Shown: piece by piece, positions 41,763 to 50,064 of the stretch
How the letters are laid out: each line of letters opens with the position of its first letter
Position numbering within the stretch: position 1 is the first letter of the stretch
Assembly (NCBI RefSeq): GCF_000445125.1
Contig: NZ_ATHL01000055.1
Span: forward strand, 56,920 to 120,919
Direction: 5' to 3'
Source of the DNA: Novosphingobium lindaniclasticum LE124
GTDB taxonomy: Bacteria > Pseudomonadota > Alphaproteobacteria > Sphingomonadales > Sphingomonadaceae
DNA length: 64,000 bases
The notes under the pieces: model-generated
What the model saw: the letters and a program-made list of their open reading frames with translations, nothing else
What the model was told of the DNA's origin: nothing
Database searches by the model: none
Program-made: the position numbers and the translations under genes

Positions 41763-42268
41763 TTACCGTCTGCTTCCACGGCGCGGAAAGCACCGGAAAG
41801 TCGGTGCTGGCGGAGCGGCTCGGTTATTCCTGGGTGCCGGAGTACGGCCGGACCTACTGCGAGGAACACGGCACCGACCTGACGATGGCGGACCTGCTGG
41901 CGATTGCCGAGGGGCAGGCCGAGGAGAACCGCAAGGCCATGGCGGCGCGTCCGCCCGTTCTCCTGTTCGATACCGACCAGCTCATGACCGCCGCCTGGGC
42001 ACAGATGCTGTTTGGCGAGGTACCGGAGGTTCTGTTGAGCTACCCCAAGGCCGACCACTACCTGTTGTTCTCGCCCGATGTGCCGTGGCGGGACGATGGA
42101 ACGCGGTTCTTCGGTACGGACGACAGGCGCGCCCGCTTTGCCGCTCTGTCCGAGGAGATGCTGGTGCGGGCGGGGGTGCCGTTTTCGCGGATCGGCGGTG
42201 CCTGGGAGGAGCGGGAAGAGCAGGCTCGGGCGGTTATTCAGAAGTTAAGAGGAAGTCCTGGGGGATGA
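41759..42268 (+). CDS. NadR-type nicotinamide riboside kinase (AAA ATPase)
   Basis: 169 residues from GTG 41759. It matches the kinase domain of NadR: P-loop FHGAESTGKSVLAERL, WVPEYGRTY, then LLFDTDQLMTAAWAQMLFG and DVPWRDDGTRFFG. With pnuC directly upstream and overlapping, it most likely traps imported nicotinamide riboside as NMN. No NadR adenylyltransferase or HTH domain is present. The last six residues (RGSPGG) and the stop are encoded by repeat copy E, whose left hairpin begins inside the reading frame, so the original C-terminus was probably replaced. Confidence 0.9.
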   Translation: MITVCFHGAESTGKSVLAERLGYSWVPEYGRTYCEEHGTDLTMADLLAIAEGQAEENRKAMAARPPVLLFDTDQLMTAAWAQMLFGEVPEVLLSYPKADHYLLFSPDVPWRDDGTRFFGTDDRRARFAALSEEMLVRAGVPFSRIGGAWEEREEQARAVIQKLRGSPGG

Positions 42269-42438
42269 TCCCCCAGACCCTCGGAATGTCGATCTTGCGC
42301 GCGGATTGAGGTTTTGCGCTCCCTGCGGCGCAGCCAATTCGTCTCCCGACGCTGCCATGGGTGCAGGACGGATAGTGCAGGGCATGACCTCTAAAGTAGC
42401 GGGGTGCAGGGGTGTTAACCCCTGCGTTTCCTCTTACT
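42247..42438 (+). repeat. double-hairpin dispersed repeat, copy E (entered by a reading frame)
   Basis: The left hairpin CTGGGGGATGATCCCCCAG at 42258-42276 contains the last codons and TGA of the NadR-type kinase gene. The right hairpin GCAGGGG/CCCCTGC with a 6-base loop is at 42406-42425. It lies between the convergent kinase and ubiG genes, and its right end touches the ubiG stop. Confidence 0.92.
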
Positions 42439-43183
42439 TCTTCCGCGCGGTAGCGATGAAATTCAGCGAGAGATCGTCCGAAAGGTGCAGCCCCGCCGTG
42501 GGAGACCAGGCGATGCCCTTGGGTTCGCCCAGCACCAGCCCCGCGCCATCCGCGAGATCGCGCAGCTCGTCGGGCGTGGCGAATGCGTTCCAGTCGTGCG
42601 TGCCGCGCGGCACTTTGCCGAGGCGCTCGGCGGCCTCCACCAGCAGCAGGCGCGAGGCGGGGGTCCGGTTGGGGCAGGAGAGGAACATCAGCCCGTCGTC
42701 CGCCATCGCCTCGGCAAGCTGTCCGATGAACAGCGCCTTGTCGGTGACGTGTTCGATCACTTCCAGCGAGCAGACGAGATCGTAGCCGGACAGGCCCAGC
42801 GTGCCCAGTTCGCCGTGGCAATAGTCGATGGCAAGGCCCATCGCTTCGGCATGGGTGGAAGCCGCAGCGATGTTCTCCGCCGCCGCGTCCACGCCGGTCA
42901 CGCTGGCGCCGAGGCGGGCGAGGGGTTCGCAGAGCAGTCCCGCGCCGCAGCCTGCATCGAGCGCGCGCTTGCCGGAAAGCGGGCGCAGCATGCGCGAGTC
43001 GGTGGAGAAGTGCCGGTCGATCTCGGCGCGGATGAAGGTCAGGCGGACCGGGTTCAGCTTGTGCAGCATGGCCGAGGAACCCTTGGGATCCCACCATTCC
43101 GCCGCGAGCGCACCGAAGTGAGCAGCCTCTTTCGGATCGATTGTTGCGCGAGAAGGCGTGTTCGAAGCAGTTGCATTGTCCAT
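42434..43183 (-). CDS. ubiG: ubiquinone biosynthesis O-methyltransferase UbiG
   Basis: 249 residues from ATG 43183 with GGGGGAG just upstream. It methylates ring hydroxyls at two steps of ubiquinone synthesis. Marks: HFGALAAEWWDPKGSSAMLHKLNPVR, SAM motif I in RALDAGCGAGLLCEPLAR, and YDLVCSLEVIEHVTDKALFI. The C-terminus has WSPTAGLHLSDDLSLNFIATARK. It is divergent from lysC, and the gap carries a perfect DnaA-box sequence. Confidence 0.96.
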   Translation of the reverse strand: MDNATASNTPSRATIDPKEAAHFGALAAEWWDPKGSSAMLHKLNPVRLTFIRAEIDRHFSTDSRMLRPLSGKRALDAGCGAGLLCEPLARLGASVTGVDAAAENIAAASTHAEAMGLAIDYCHGELGTLGLSGYDLVCSLEVIEHVTDKALFIGQLAEAMADDGLMFLSCPNRTPASRLLLVEAAERLGKVPRGTHDWNAFATPDELRDLADGAGLVLGEPKGIAWSPTAGLHLSDDLSLNFIATARKK

Positions 43184-43211
43184 CACTCCCCCCTAACAGC
43201 GCGCCCGACTC

Positions 43212-43220
43212 TTATCCACA
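43212..43220 (+). promoter_or_regulatory. perfect DnaA-box sequence TTATCCACA
   Basis: The consensus nine bases occur once in the 83-base gap between ubiG and lysC. It stands alone, so it is not an origin. It could be a DnaA titration or regulatory site, or chance. Confidence 0.5.
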
Positions 43221-43266
43221 CGCGCATCTCTTCTTTGCGCAACAACCGACGGGGAGCAGTGGCACC

Positions 43267-44526
43267 TTGGCACGTATCGTGATGAAATTCGGCGGCACTT
43301 CCATGGCCGGGACCGAGCGAATCCGGCGCGTGGCGGGCATTGTCAAACGCCAGCAGGAAGCGGGCCACGAAGTCGCCGTCGTCGTTTCGGCCATGGCCGG
43401 CGAGACCGACCGCCTCGTGAACTTCTGCCGCGAAGCCAATGCCCTCTACGATCCGGCGGAATATGACGTGGTTGTCGCCTCGGGTGAACAGGTAACGTCC
43501 GGCCTTCTGGCGCTGACGCTTCAGGCGATGGGCTGCAAGGCGCGTTCGTGGCTCGGCTGGCAGCTGCCGATCAAGACCGATGACGCCCATGCCAAGGCCC
43601 GTATCGAAGACTTCGATTCGGAAGCTCTGCTGGCTTCGATGGCCGCCGGTGAAATCGCCGTGATCCCCGGTTTTCAGGGCGTTTCGCCGGATAACCGGAT
43701 CACCACGCTGGGCCGTGGCGGCTCGGACACCTCGGCGGTGGCCGTGGCGGCCGCTGTCAAGGCCGACCGCTGCGACATCTACACCGATGTCGACGGCGTC
43801 TACACCACCGACCCGCGCATCGTCGCCAAGGCCCGCAAGCTGCCCCTGGTGACTTATGAAGAAATGCTCGAACTGGCCTCGGTCGGATCGAAGGTGCTGC
43901 AGACCCGCTCGGTCTCGCTGGCGATGAAGGAGAACGTGCGCGTGCAGGTGCTCTCCTCGTTCATCGACGAGAACGCTCCGGCCGCAGATACCCTCCCCGG
44001 AACGATGATCGTCAGCGACGAAGAACTCGAAGGAAGCGACATGGAACGCCAGCTGATCACCGGCATCGCCGCCGACAAGAACGAAGCCAAGGTCACCCTT
44101 ACTCGCGTGCCCGACCGTCCCGGCGCCGTGGCCGCGATCTTCGCGCCGCTCGCGGAATCGAACATCAACGTCGACATGATCATCCAGAACGTCGCCAAGG
44201 ACAAGGGCGAGACCGACGTCACCTTCACGGTGCCGCAGGCCGACCTCGTCCGCGCGCAGTCGCTGCTGGAAGAGCGCAAGGAAGCGATCGGCTACTACCG
44301 CATGATCGCCGACAGCAATGTGGCCAAGATCAGCGTCGTCGGCGTCGGCATGCGCAGCCACGCCGGTGTCGCCTCGACCATGTTCAAGACTTTGGCCGAT
44401 CGCGGCATCAACATCATCGCCATCTCGACCAGCGAGATCAAGGTTTCGGTCCTGATCGACACGGACGAGACCGAACTGGCGGTGCGTGTGTTGCACACGG
44501 CTTACGGACTCGACGCTGCCGCCTGA
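43267..44526 (+). CDS. lysC: aspartate kinase (monofunctional)
   Basis: 419 residues from TTG 43267 (ARIVMKFGGTSMAG); ATG 43282 would cut the first strand. It phosphorylates aspartate to open the lysine, threonine and methionine pathways. Catalytic part: MKFGGTSMAGTERI, VVVSAMAGETDRL, TTLGRGGSDTSAVAVAAA, and YTDVDGVYTTDPR. The C-terminal third has two ACT domains (VTLTRVPDRPGAVAAIFAPL and KISVVGVGMRSHAGVASTMF), where lysine and threonine would inhibit. It ends with an intrinsic terminator. Confidence 0.96.
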   Translation: MARIVMKFGGTSMAGTERIRRVAGIVKRQQEAGHEVAVVVSAMAGETDRLVNFCREANALYDPAEYDVVVASGEQVTSGLLALTLQAMGCKARSWLGWQLPIKTDDAHAKARIEDFDSEALLASMAAGEIAVIPGFQGVSPDNRITTLGRGGSDTSAVAVAAAVKADRCDIYTDVDGVYTTDPRIVAKARKLPLVTYEEMLELASVGSKVLQTRSVSLAMKENVRVQVLSSFIDENAPAADTLPGTMIVSDEELEGSDMERQLITGIAADKNEAKVTLTRVPDRPGAVAAIFAPLAESNINVDMIIQNVAKDKGETDVTFTVPQADLVRAQSLLEERKEAIGYYRMIADSNVAKISVVGVGMRSHAGVASTMFKTLADRGINIIAISTSEIKVSVLIDTDETELAVRVLHTAYGLDAAA

Positions 44527-44552
44527 TTGGGTGCGCCAGCGGGAATTACGGG

Positions 44553-44578
44553 AAGGCGGCGCGGTGAGCGCCGCCTTT
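44553..44578 (+). terminator. intrinsic terminator of lysC
   Basis: AAGGCGGCGC and GCGCCGCCTT form a 10-bp stem with a 5-base loop, followed by TGT. It lies 27 bases past the lysC stop. Confidence 0.75.
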
Positions 44579-44584
44579 GTCGTA

Positions 44585-44787
44585 TCTGCGAGAAGAAAAG
44601 GAAGAAGCAGGGGAGCATAGCCCCCCTGCACCCCCATGACCGTCCAGGTCACGCGGACCAACCGCGTCGCGCGCCCACGGCGGCGTCGGGAGACTAATTG
44701 GCTGCGCCGCAGGGAGCGCACTCCGCATAGCCGCGCGCAACCTCGACATTCCGAGGGTCTGGGGGATCATCCCCCAGGACTTCTCTT
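44585..44787 (-). repeat. double-hairpin dispersed repeat, copy F
   Basis: Full length, minus orientation. The left-type hairpin is at 44759-44777 and the right-type hairpin at 44607-44629, with conserved middle sequence between. It lies between the terminators of the convergent lysC and catalase genes. Confidence 0.9.
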
Positions 44788-44802
44788 GTTCTGCAAAAGG
44801 AA

Positions 44803-44836
44803 GATCCCGCCCCCTGGGGGGCGAGGGGGCGGGATC
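44803..44836 (-). terminator. intrinsic terminator of the catalase gene
   Basis: GATCCCGCCCCCT and AGGGGGCGGGATC are exact reverse complements around an 8-base loop. On the minus strand it is followed by TTCCTTTTGC. It lies 41 bases past the catalase stop. Confidence 0.8.
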
Positions 44837-44877
44837 AGGGCCGTCGCGAGAGGGGGAGGGGAGCGACGGCCGAAGGG

Positions 44878-46413
44878 TCAGTCGGCGGTTTCGGGTTCCG
44901 GCGAGAGCGCGGGGTTCACGCTCATGCCCAGTGCCTTGGCCACGCCTTCGCCGTAGGCCGGGTGGCAGCGGGTGCAGTTGTCGATGTGCCGCTGCTTGAT
45001 GAAGTCCGGCGCATCGCCCATGGCGCGGGCGGTATTGTCGAACAGGCGCTGCTTCTGGTCGGCGTCGATGAGTTCGAACAGGGCGCGGGGCTGGCTGTAG
45101 TAGTCGTGGTCGTCCTCGCGGAAGTTCCAGAAGTCCGCATTGCCGTCGATCTTCATCGGCGGTTCGCGGAACTCGGGCTGGCCCTGCCACTGGCCGAACG
45201 AGTTCGGGTGATAGTGGGGCAGTCCGCCGTAGTTGCCGTCGACCCGGCCCTGGCCGTCGCGGTGGTTGTTGAAGACGGGGCAGCGCGCGGCGTTGACCGG
45301 GATCTGGTGGTGATTGACGCCGAGGCGGTAACGCTGGGCATCCGAATAGGCGAAGAGGCGGGCCTGGAGCATCTTGTCCGGCGAGACGCCGATGCCGGGG
45401 ACCAGGTTCGAGGGCGAGAAGGCGCTTTGCTCCACGTCCGCGAAGAAGTTCTCCGGGTTGCGGTTCAGCTCCATCAAGCCGACCTCGATCAGCGGGTAGG
45501 TCTTCTGCGACCAGACCTTGGTGAGGTCGAAGGGGTGGAAGCCGCAAGTCGCCGCTTCTTCCTCGGCCATGATCTGGACCATGACCTTCCACTTCGGGAA
45601 ATCGCCGCGCTCGATGGCGTCGTAGAGGTCGCGCTGGTGCGATTCGCGGTCACCGGCCACGACGGCGGCAGCTTCGGCGTCGGTCAGGTGGGCGTGGCCC
45701 TGCTGGGTCTTGAAGTGGAACTTCACCCAGAAGCGCTCGCCTGCCTCGTTGTAGAACGAGTAGGTGTGGCTGGAGAAGCCGTCCATGTGGCGATAGGACT
45801 TGGGAATGCCGCGGTCGCCCATGACATAGGTGACCTGGTGGAAGGCTTCGGGCAGCAGGGTCCAGAAGTCCCAGTTGTTGGTGGCGCTGCGCATGTTGGT
45901 GCGGGGATCGCGCTTCACGGCCTTGTTGAGGTCGGGGAACTTGCGGGGATCGCGCACGAAGAAGACCGGCGTGTTGTTGCCGACCATGTCCCAGTTGCCT
46001 TCCTCGGTGTAGAACTTCACCGCGAAGCCGCGAATGTCGCGCTCGGCATCGGCGGCGCCGCGTTCGCCGGCAACGGTGGTGAAGCGGGCGAAGATCTCGG
46101 TCTGCTTGCCGGCTTCGCCGAGGAACCGGGCGCGAGTGTACCGGGATACGTCGCCGGTGACGGTGAAAGTGCCGAAAGCGCCGGAGCCCTTCGCGTGCAT
46201 GCGGCGCTCGGGGATCACTTCGCGGTTGAGGTTGGCGAGCTTCTCCAGCAGCCAGACGTCCTGCATCAGCAGCGGCCCGCGCGGCCCGGCGCTCAGCGAG
46301 TTGGAGGCATCGACCACCGGCGCGCCGAATGCCGTGGTCAGCGGAGTTGGCGTGAGCGAGGTCTGGCCGTGGCCGAAGGGGCACTTGCCGCCGCTGGGTG
46401 GGGTCTCGGTCAT
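44878..46413 (-). CDS. monofunctional haem catalase
   Basis: 511 residues, the small-subunit type, preceded by AAGGAG. It splits hydrogen peroxide into water and oxygen in the cytoplasm. Catalytic His in [17 protein letters not shown], catalytic Asn in [14 protein letters not shown], and the haem-ligand Tyr in [14 protein letters not shown]. The N-terminal part ([16 protein letters not shown]) has an unusual Cys-Pro-x-Gly-His start. The C-terminal tail ends with a CTRCHP motif, which resembles a haem or metal site but is a common feature of this catalase group. It converges on lysC. Confidence 0.95.
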   Translation of the reverse strand: MTETPPSGGKCPFGHGQTSLTPTPLTTAFGAPVVDASNSLSAGPRGPLLMQDVWLLEKLANLNREVIPERRMHAKGSGAFGTFTVTGDVSRYTRARFLGEAGKQTEIFARFTTVAGERGAADAERDIRGFAVKFYTEEGNWDMVGNNTPVFFVRDPRKFPDLNKAVKRDPRTNMRSATNNWDFWTLLPEAFHQVTYVMGDRGIPKSYRHMDGFSSHTYSFYNEAGERFWVKFHFKTQQGHAHLTDAEAAAVVAGDRESHQRDLYDAIERGDFPKWKVMVQIMAEEEAATCGFHPFDLTKVWSQKTYPLIEVGLMELNRNPENFFADVEQSAFSPSNLVPGIGVSPDKMLQARLFAYSDAQRYRLGVNHHQIPVNAARCPVFNNHRDGQGRVDGNYGGLPHYHPNSFGQWQGQPEFREPPMKIDGNADFWNFREDDHDYYSQPRALFELIDADQKQRLFDNTARAMGDAPDFIKQRHIDNCTRCHPAYGEGVAKALGMSVNPALSPEPETAD

Positions 46414-46634
46414 GGTCTCACTCCTTGTCTCGTCGGTCGCGGGGCCGTCTTCCGGCCATGCGAGAGGCTTAGCGCGCGGTGAGAGATGGGTGAAACTATA
46501 CGAAGATGTAAGTGTGATCGGATCAGGCGATTAGTTATCGGTAAAAGAGCCGCTACCGGCGGTGCTTGTGCGCAGGGCTGCCGCAATCTATGGCGCACGC
46601 ACATTTTCTCGAATTGCCGGCTATGGGAGCATCG

Positions 46635-47651
46635 ATGGCCACCTCCAAGACTTCCGCACTGATGACGCGCGGACGCGAATTTCTCGGTACCGAATATGCG
46701 ATCCTGTGCGGCGCCATGTCCTGGGTGTCGGAGCGTAACCTCGTCTCGGCGATCAGCAACGCCGGCGGCTTCGGCGTGATAGCCTGCGGCGCGATGAACC
46801 CCGAACTCCTGGACAAGGAAATCGCGGCCACCCGCGCGCTGACCGACAAGCCGTTCGGCGTGAACCTCATCACCATGCACCCGCAATTGTTCGACCTAAT
46901 CGCGGTCTGCGCCAAGCACGAGGTCGGCCATGTCGTGCTGGCCGGCGGCATTCCGCCCAAGGGCAGCGTGGAAGCCATCAAGGAAGGCGGCGCCAAGGTC
47001 ATCTGCTTCGCGCCCACGCTGGCGCTCGGCAAGAAGCTGCTGCGCTCGGGCGCGGACGCGCTGGTGATCGAGGGCATGGAAGCGGGCGGTCACATCGGTC
47101 CGGTTTCCACGTCGGTGCTGGCGCAGGAAATCCTGCCCGCGCTGGCGGCCGACCATCTCGTCTTCGTGGCAGGCGGCATCGGCCGGGGCGAGGCCATGGC
47201 CGGCTATCTGGAGATGGGCGCTTCGGGCGTGCAGCTCGGCACGCGCTTCGCCTGTGCGGTCGAATCGATCGCGCACCCGGACTTCAAGAAGGCCTTCTTC
47301 CGGGCCAATGCCCGCGATGCGGTGACGTCGGTGCAGGTCGATCCGCGCCTGCCGGTGATCCCGGTGCGCGCGCTGAAGAACAAGGGCACCGAGGAGTTCA
47401 CCGCCAAGCAGATCGAAGTCGCCAAGCGCCTTGACGCCGGCGAAGTCGACATGGGCGAGGCTCAGCTTCAGATCGAGCACTTCTGGGCCGGCGCCCTGCG
47501 CCGTGCCGTGATCGACGGCGATGTCGAGAGCGGCTCGGTCATGGCCGGGCAGTCGGTCGGCATGGTCAGCAAGGAAGAGCCGGTGCGCGAGATCATCGCC
47601 GCGCTCATGGCCGAATCCGAGGCCGCGCTTTCCAACCGTTCTGCTGCCTGA
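46635..47651 (+). CDS. nitronate monooxygenase family protein
   Basis: 338 residues from ATG 46635 with GGGAG upstream (upstream ATGs lack this). An FMN-dependent TIM barrel that oxidises alkyl nitronates or related compounds. Marks: [53 protein letters not shown] with the catalytic His, [28 protein letters not shown] for phosphate binding. The natural substrate is uncertain. purU follows 10 bases later, so they share a transcript. Confidence 0.92.
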   Translation: MATSKTSALMTRGREFLGTEYAILCGAMSWVSERNLVSAISNAGGFGVIACGAMNPELLDKEIAATRALTDKPFGVNLITMHPQLFDLIAVCAKHEVGHVVLAGGIPPKGSVEAIKEGGAKVICFAPTLALGKKLLRSGADALVIEGMEAGGHIGPVSTSVLAQEILPALAADHLVFVAGGIGRGEAMAGYLEMGASGVQLGTRFACAVESIAHPDFKKAFFRANARDAVTSVQVDPRLPVIPVRALKNKGTEEFTAKQIEVAKRLDAGEVDMGEAQLQIEHFWAGALRRAVIDGDVESGSVMAGQSVGMVSKEEPVREIIAALMAESEAALSNRSAA

Positions 47652-47661
47652 GGACCTGTCG

Positions 47662-48516
47662 ATGGCCGAACCGCTGATCCTTGCCCTCTCCTGCGCCGAC
47701 CGCCCCGGCATCGTCGCCCGCGTCACGGGTTATCTCGCGCAGGCGGGCGGCAATATCATCGAGGCGCAGCAGTTCAACGACCTGGAGGAAGACAAGTTCT
47801 TCATGCGGGTCGCCTTCGATCCCGGCAGCGCGGAACGCGAGGCGTTTAGCGAGGGCTTCGGCGCGATCGCCCACGAATACGGCATGGCCTGGTCGATGAC
47901 GCGCCGCGACCGGCCGCGGCGCGTGCTGTTGCTGGTCAGCAAGTTCGACCATTGCCTGGCTGACCTGCTCTATCGCCAGCGCATCGGCGAGATGCCGATG
48001 GAAGTGGTCGGCATCGTCTCCAACCACCCGCGCGAGGCCATCAACTCGCTGATGATCGGCGACTTTCCCTTCCACCACCTGCCGATCACCAAGGACACCA
48101 AGGCGCAGCAGGAAGCGCAGATACGCGCGCTGGTGGAAGAGACCCGCGCCGAACTGGTGGTGCTGGCGCGCTACATGCAGATCCTCTCGGACGAGATGGC
48201 GGCCTTTCTCTCGGGCCGGTGCATCAACATCCACCACTCCTTCCTGCCGGGCTTCAAGGGTGCCAAGCCCTATCACCAGGCCCATGCGCGCGGCGTGAAG
48301 ATGATCGGCGCCACCGCGCACTACGTCACCGCCGACCTCGACGAAGGCCCGATCATTCACCAGGATGTCGAAGCCGTGACTCATTCGGACACGCCCGAAG
48401 ACATGGTCCGCAAGGGCCGCGACATCGAGCGCCGCGTGCTGGCGGAAGCCGTGCGCCTGCATCTCGAGGATCGCGTTCTGCTGAACGGCTCGCGCACGGT
48501 GGTCTTCCGAAGCTGA
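47662..48516 (+). CDS. purU: formyltetrahydrofolate deformylase
   Basis: 284 residues from ATG 47662. It hydrolyses 10-formyl-THF to formate and THF. An N-terminal ACT domain ([22 protein letters not shown]) is joined to a formyltransferase-fold domain with [26 protein letters not shown], the catalytic triad in [20 protein letters not shown], and [16 protein letters not shown] with the Asp. Length is normal. It is coupled to the nitronate monooxygenase gene by a 10-base gap. Confidence 0.96.
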   Translation: MAEPLILALSCADRPGIVARVTGYLAQAGGNIIEAQQFNDLEEDKFFMRVAFDPGSAEREAFSEGFGAIAHEYGMAWSMTRRDRPRRVLLLVSKFDHCLADLLYRQRIGEMPMEVVGIVSNHPREAINSLMIGDFPFHHLPITKDTKAQQEAQIRALVEETRAELVVLARYMQILSDEMAAFLSGRCINIHHSFLPGFKGAKPYHQAHARGVKMIGATAHYVTADLDEGPIIHQDVEAVTHSDTPEDMVRKGRDIERRVLAEAVRLHLEDRVLLNGSRTVVFRS

Positions 48517-48574
48517 GACTTGCGAGCCGGCCCGCATCCGGCGATGGTGCTGGCCTGACCATGGGAGAGCGACC

Positions 48575-48976
48575 ATGCCCGTAAGCGGCGTCGATCATGT
48601 CAACATCCTCACCGACGCGCTCGAGGCGACGGCCTCGTTCTACGAGCAGGTGCTCGGCCTTACCCGCAGCGAGAATCCGACGATTGCCAAGGGCACTGCG
48701 GGCTACTGGATGCGGGATGCGAGCGGGAGCGCCATCGTCCATATCGTGGACCGCACCACCGCCGGAAACCGCTACGACGCCTATCGTCCGGGGCAGCCGA
48801 CCAACGCGCTCCATCACTTCGCCCTGCGCTGCACCGGCTTTGCCGAGACCGTGGCGAAGATCGAGGAACTCGGTCTGGCGCACCGCGTGGCCGAGCATCC
48901 GGCAATGGGCCTGCGCCAGGTTTTCCTCGTCGATCCCAATGCAGTGAACCTCGAACTCAACTTCCCGGGCGCCTGA
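48575..48976 (+). CDS. VOC-family protein (glyoxalase/dioxygenase superfamily)
   Basis: 133 residues. A single VOC module made of two beta-alpha-beta repeats: VDHVNILTDALEATASFYEQVLGL with a metal-binding His, and NALHHFALRCTGFAETVAKIEELG with the second His, ending VFLVDPNAVNLELNF with the Glu. It is a small metal-dependent enzyme or binding protein with unknown substrate. It lies 58 bases after purU and 100 before a hydrolase gene. Confidence 0.88.
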   Translation: MPVSGVDHVNILTDALEATASFYEQVLGLTRSENPTIAKGTAGYWMRDASGSAIVHIVDRTTAGNRYDAYRPGQPTNALHHFALRCTGFAETVAKIEELGLAHRVAEHPAMGLRQVFLVDPNAVNLELNFPGA

Positions 48977-49076
48977 AACCCGCAGGGATGAAAAACCAAA
49001 GGCTCGCCATTGGGCTTCCGGTCCGGTAGCTTTGCCTGCAACAAGCTGATATTCCAATGACCGGAGCGCTCCTTCG

Positions 49077-49949
49077 ATGTGCGATGACTTCACGGCGGAC
49101 GCCGAAGACGCCAACCTCGCCCGGCGCGGGCTGGACCGGCGGGCTTTCACGGCGCTCGGTGCCAGCGCCGCCCTGGCCGGATGTGCCGGGATCATGAAGA
49201 CCCACCCCGCCAATTCCGTGCAGGAGCGCATGGTCTCGATCACCACGGCGGACGGCGTGGCCGATGCCTTCTTCGTGCACCCCGCCAAGGGCAGCCACCC
49301 CGGCGTGATCCTCTGGCCGGACATCGCCGGCCTGCGCGAGGCCAAGAAGATCATGGCCCGCACCCTCGCGGCGGAGGGCTACGCGGTACTGGTGATCAAT
49401 CCCTACTATCGCGGACAGCCCGCGCCGGTCTTCGAGAGCTTCGCCGGTTTTCGCACCCCGGAAGGCCAGGCCAAGGTCGAGCCTCTCCGTGCGGCGCTCA
49501 CGCCTGAAGCGATCACCCGCGACGCAAAGGCCTATGTGGCGTTCCTCGACGACCAGAAGGCGGTCGATACCAAGCGCGGGATCGGTACGAACGGATATTG
49601 CATGGGCGGCCCGTTCGCCGTGCGCACGGCGGCTGCGGTGCCCGGCCGGGTCCGCGCGGCGGCTTCGTTCCACGGGGCGGGGCTGGTTACCGACGAGCCG
49701 GACAGCCCCCACCGCCTGCTCGCGAGCACTCAGGCTTCCTACCTCTTCGCCATCGCCCGTAACGACGATGCCAAGCAACCCTCACAGAAGACCGGACTGA
49801 AGAACGCCGCTGTCGCTGCCGGGCGCGCGGCCGAAGTGGAAGTCTACCCTGCCGACCACGGCTGGTGCGTGCCGGATTCTCCGGCCTGGAATCCCGATGT
49901 TGCGGACAAGGCCTGGCAGCGCATGCTGGCGCTTTACGCGGTCCTGTGA
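49077..49949 (+). CDS. dienelactone hydrolase family protein, probably exported
   Basis: 290 residues with GGAGCG eight bases before ATG. An N-terminal twin-Arg-like stretch (RRGLDRRAFTALGASAALAGC) ends in a lipobox-like LAGC, so it may be a Tat-exported lipoprotein. The alpha/beta-hydrolase part has GVILWPDIAGLREAKKIMA, the nucleophile elbow GYCMGG with Cys as in dienelactone hydrolases, and ADHGWCVPDSPAWN with the His. The substrate is unknown. Confidence 0.88.
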   Translation: MCDDFTADAEDANLARRGLDRRAFTALGASAALAGCAGIMKTHPANSVQERMVSITTADGVADAFFVHPAKGSHPGVILWPDIAGLREAKKIMARTLAAEGYAVLVINPYYRGQPAPVFESFAGFRTPEGQAKVEPLRAALTPEAITRDAKAYVAFLDDQKAVDTKRGIGTNGYCMGGPFAVRTAAAVPGRVRAAASFHGAGLVTDEPDSPHRLLASTQASYLFAIARNDDAKQPSQKTGLKNAAVAAGRAAEVEVYPADHGWCVPDSPAWNPDVADKAWQRMLALYAVL

Positions 49950-50064
49950 TGCGACATCGGCCGGCTCGTCGCCCGGCTCGTTAACTTCGGGTTACAATAG
50001 CTGCGTCCACGGTGTAGGAAGCGCTCGGGCCATCGGGCCCGTTTAAGGGATTTGTACCTAGAAA

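Noticed and set aside
44878..45010. Cytochrome c-like haem site in the catalase tail (CTRCHP)
   Set aside because: It resembles CxxCH, but catalase is cytoplasmic without a signal peptide, and the tail is shared by this catalase group as far as I recall.
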